Assembly (NCBI GenBank): GCA_937894055.1 | Contig: CALDHQ010000577.1 | Location: forward strand, 1-7,161 | Length of the DNA stretch: 7,161 bases | Reading direction: 5' to 3' | From: an uncultured Polymorphobacter sp. | Lineage (GTDB): Bacteria > Pseudomonadota > Alphaproteobacteria > Sphingomonadales > Sphingomonadaceae | In this document: positions 6,172-7,161 of the stretch, one piece after another | How the letters are laid out: each line of letters starts with the position of its first letter | Position numbering within the stretch: the stretch's first letter is position 1 | Translations under genes and position numbers: made by a program | Notes under the pieces: generated by a model | The model's input: the letters and a program-made list of their open reading frames with translations, nothing else | Database searches by the model: none | What the model was told of the DNA's origin: nothing

Positions 6172-6205
6172 GATTCCCGGCGGCGCTTCGGCGTCGCCGG
6201 GGGTT
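6172..6205 (+). terminator. Strong hairpin with UUCG tetraloop between two genes of the rightward set
   Basis: CCCGGCGGCGC (6176-6186) pairs with GCGTCGCCGGG (6191-6201) through 11 bp with one G-U, closing a TTCG loop (6187-6190) as C(UUCG)G. Wobble pairs and one A-U extend it outward to about 6172 and 6205. It lies 23-27 nt after the stop at 6148 and 43 nt before the next ATG. The downstream tract (GGCTTGTTGG) is only weakly T-rich. It may be an intrinsic terminator, a partial attenuator or an mRNA-stabilising stem. Confidence 0.5.
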
Positions 6206-6247
6206 GGCTTGTTGGCGAAGCACAACCTTGTTTGCAGGATTGCCGAT

Positions 6248-6920
6248 ATGAAGTTTCTTCTCTGCGCGGCCATGATGGCCGCGATGCCGGTTGCTGTGCA
6301 CGCCGTACCGCTGACCTACGACCAGGCGCTCGCGCACGCCGTAGCAAACGCGCCGAGCCTTGCCGCGCGGACCGCGCAACTCGGCGCTGCGCGCAGGGCA
6401 GCGCAGTCTGCGACCGCGCTGCCCGACCCGAAACTCGAGGTCGGCTTCGTCGGTTTCCCGGTGTCGGGTCCCAACGCGGGCAATCCGGCGCAAGATGACT
6501 TCAGCTCGGTACGTGTTGGTTACGAGCAGGACATGCCCAACGCCGCCAAGCGACGCGCGCGGGCAACGGGCGCGGCGGCGACAATCACCGCCGGCGAGGC
6601 AGCGCTGATCGCCGAACGCCGCACGGTGCGGTTGGGCGCGGCGCTGGCGTGGATCGATCTATATTTCGCGCAGGCGAAGCTCGCTGCACTCGACCGTGTC
6701 GGGCAGCAAGTCCAGACCCTGATTGCTACCGCGCCCGCTCGGCTGGCCAACGGATCGGCGCGGCCGGCGGTGGCGATCGCGCCGCAGGCAACTCGCGCGC
6801 TGCTCGACGATGAACGCGCGTCGCTGGTCGCCGACGCCGCCAAGGCACGCGCGACGCTGCGCCGCTGGACCGGAACCGATAGCGACATCGACGTGGCCAC
6901 CGCGGGGGTGCCGACGGCCG
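6248..6920 (+). CDS. CusC/CzcC-type outer-membrane efflux protein (TolC family), 3'-truncated
   Basis: This is the N-terminal ~224 residues of a second outer-membrane factor for a heavy-metal RND exporter. A signal peptide (1-19, VHA-V) is followed by LTYDQALAHAVANAPSLAA (22-40). The landmark ALPDPKLEVGFVGFPVSGPN (57-76) and the D-F-S-S-V-R-V-G-Y-E-Q-D-M-P segment (84-97) come next, then KRRAR. The A-L-P-D-P-K-L and V-G-Y-E-Q-D-M-P pattern is the form seen in Cu/Ag-type (CusC/CopB-like) channels rather than in the CzcC of this window, so copper or silver efflux is the likely role. Family members run about 400-460 residues, so roughly half is missing. After residue ~222-228 the frame changes character to a Prs-like sequence. 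ATG 6248 follows AGGA (6236-6239) at 8 nt. The pump and adaptor genes expected downstream are absent. Confidence 0.78.
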
Positions 6921-7090
6921 CGTCGGTCGACGTGGCCGTCACCCATGCCCTGTTTGCGAGTGACGCCTTGCAGGTCATCAAAGACGCTGGCGTTGGCAGG
7001 GTCTGGAGTACCGACTGCATCACCCACCCCAGCAATGCCGTTAGTATGGCCACCAGCATTGCTGAAACACTTGTCACCCAAATTCTCTAG
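6921..7090 (+). pseudogene. C-terminal fragment of a ribose-phosphate pyrophosphokinase-like protein, fused to the efflux gene
   Basis: From about 6920 the open frame of the outer-membrane gene reads S-V-D-V-A-V-T-H-A-L-F-A, followed by DALQVIKDAGVGRVWSTDCI and THPSNAVSMATSIAETL, ending at TAG 7088-7090. This fits the C-terminal end of PRPP synthetase (Prs): V-x-x-T-H-x-L-F, a helix of the form A-x-x-x-I-K-x-A-G-V, a V-x-S-T-D strand-turn, and a final amphipathic helix with S-x-A-x-x-I-A-E. The active-site parts (ATP loop, metal-binding histidines and PRPP loop) are missing. Base composition drops compared with the preceding efflux sequence. Prs genes occur in bacteria and in some large phages. 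The family call is from remembered pattern and is moderately secure; the exact junction is not resolvable. Confidence 0.55.
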
Positions 7091-7101
7091 AAAGCTGTCA
7101 C

Positions 7102-7161
7102 TTGGAATCTCCGAAATACCTGAACGAGCGTACATTGGCCGATGCCTGGGCCGATCTTCAA
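7102..7161 (+). CDS. Possible start of a further gene, cut by the window end
   Basis: After the TAG at 7090, the frame beginning with TTG at 7102 reads LESPKYLNERTLADAWADLQ without a stop to the window end. This is a protein-like composition with an amphipathic pattern. An AGAAAG 6 nt upstream could be a weak ribosome site. Twenty codons are too few to name a family, and the frame could be open by chance. Confidence 0.22.
   Translation, partial: MESPKYLNERTLADAWADLQ

Noticed and set aside
5950..6498. Forward 182-codon open frame overlapping two small genes and the hairpin
   Set aside because: It overlaps the signal-peptide protein and the channel gene in another frame, has Arg-rich composition and no ribosome site.
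6520..7135. Minus-strand open frames over the channel gene and the right junction
   Set aside because: They are antisense to the TolC-type and Prs-like coding sequence, and composition is Ser/Ala/Arg-rich without motifs.
1..7161. Insertion sequence, integron or CRISPR as the cause of the mosaic
   Set aside because: No transposase, integrase, terminal inverted repeats, target-site duplications or spaced repeats were found on reading both strands.

Overview
The central ~6.6 kb of this window is a heavy-metal resistance island. It is GC-rich and its proteins look like those of an alphaproteobacterium, most likely a sphingomonad; this taxonomic guess rests on protein style only. It is arranged as two divergent gene sets around one MerR-type regulator. 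Both ends carry coding sequence of a different kind, joined inside genes, so the window is probably a mosaic: either a true recombinant or a chimeric assembly.

Layout. Positions 11-~290 (+) hold the start of a phage virion-like structural protein, cut off at its C-terminus. From ~284 to 4718, all on the minus strand and read right to left, lies a metal-export operon. Its genes in transcription order are a short cation diffusion facilitator (CDF) transporter, a small secreted His/Cys-rich protein, the outer-membrane channel CzcC, the periplasmic adaptor CzcB, and the first ~300 residues of the RND pump CzcA, which is truncated at the left junction. Positions 4719-4783 are the divergent control region, with a perfect 9+3+9 dyad of MerR type. 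From 4784 rightward come merR, a second small secreted Cys-containing protein, a small secreted protein with a CDC-MM motif, and a second TolC/CusC-type outer-membrane protein of the copper/silver style. The last gene is broken at ~6905-6945, where the reading frame runs into the C-terminal ~50 residues of a ribose-phosphate pyrophosphokinase (Prs)-like protein. The final ~60 bp may open another gene.

How it works together. In the inferred model, MerR senses a soft or divalent metal (Zn/Cd/Pb-like class) through its cysteines and switches on the leftward promoter. The CDF protein moves metal from cytoplasm to periplasm. The small periplasmic protein may bind it, and CzcCBA expels it across the envelope. 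The rightward set looks like the start of a second RND operon, probably Cu/Ag efflux (Cus-like), whose remaining genes would have lain beyond the right junction. The two small secreted proteins, one at the head of each RND set, share a C-terminal RLD-(x)-PPR tail and are the least understood component.

No tRNA, rRNA, CRISPR array, transposase or integrase was seen.
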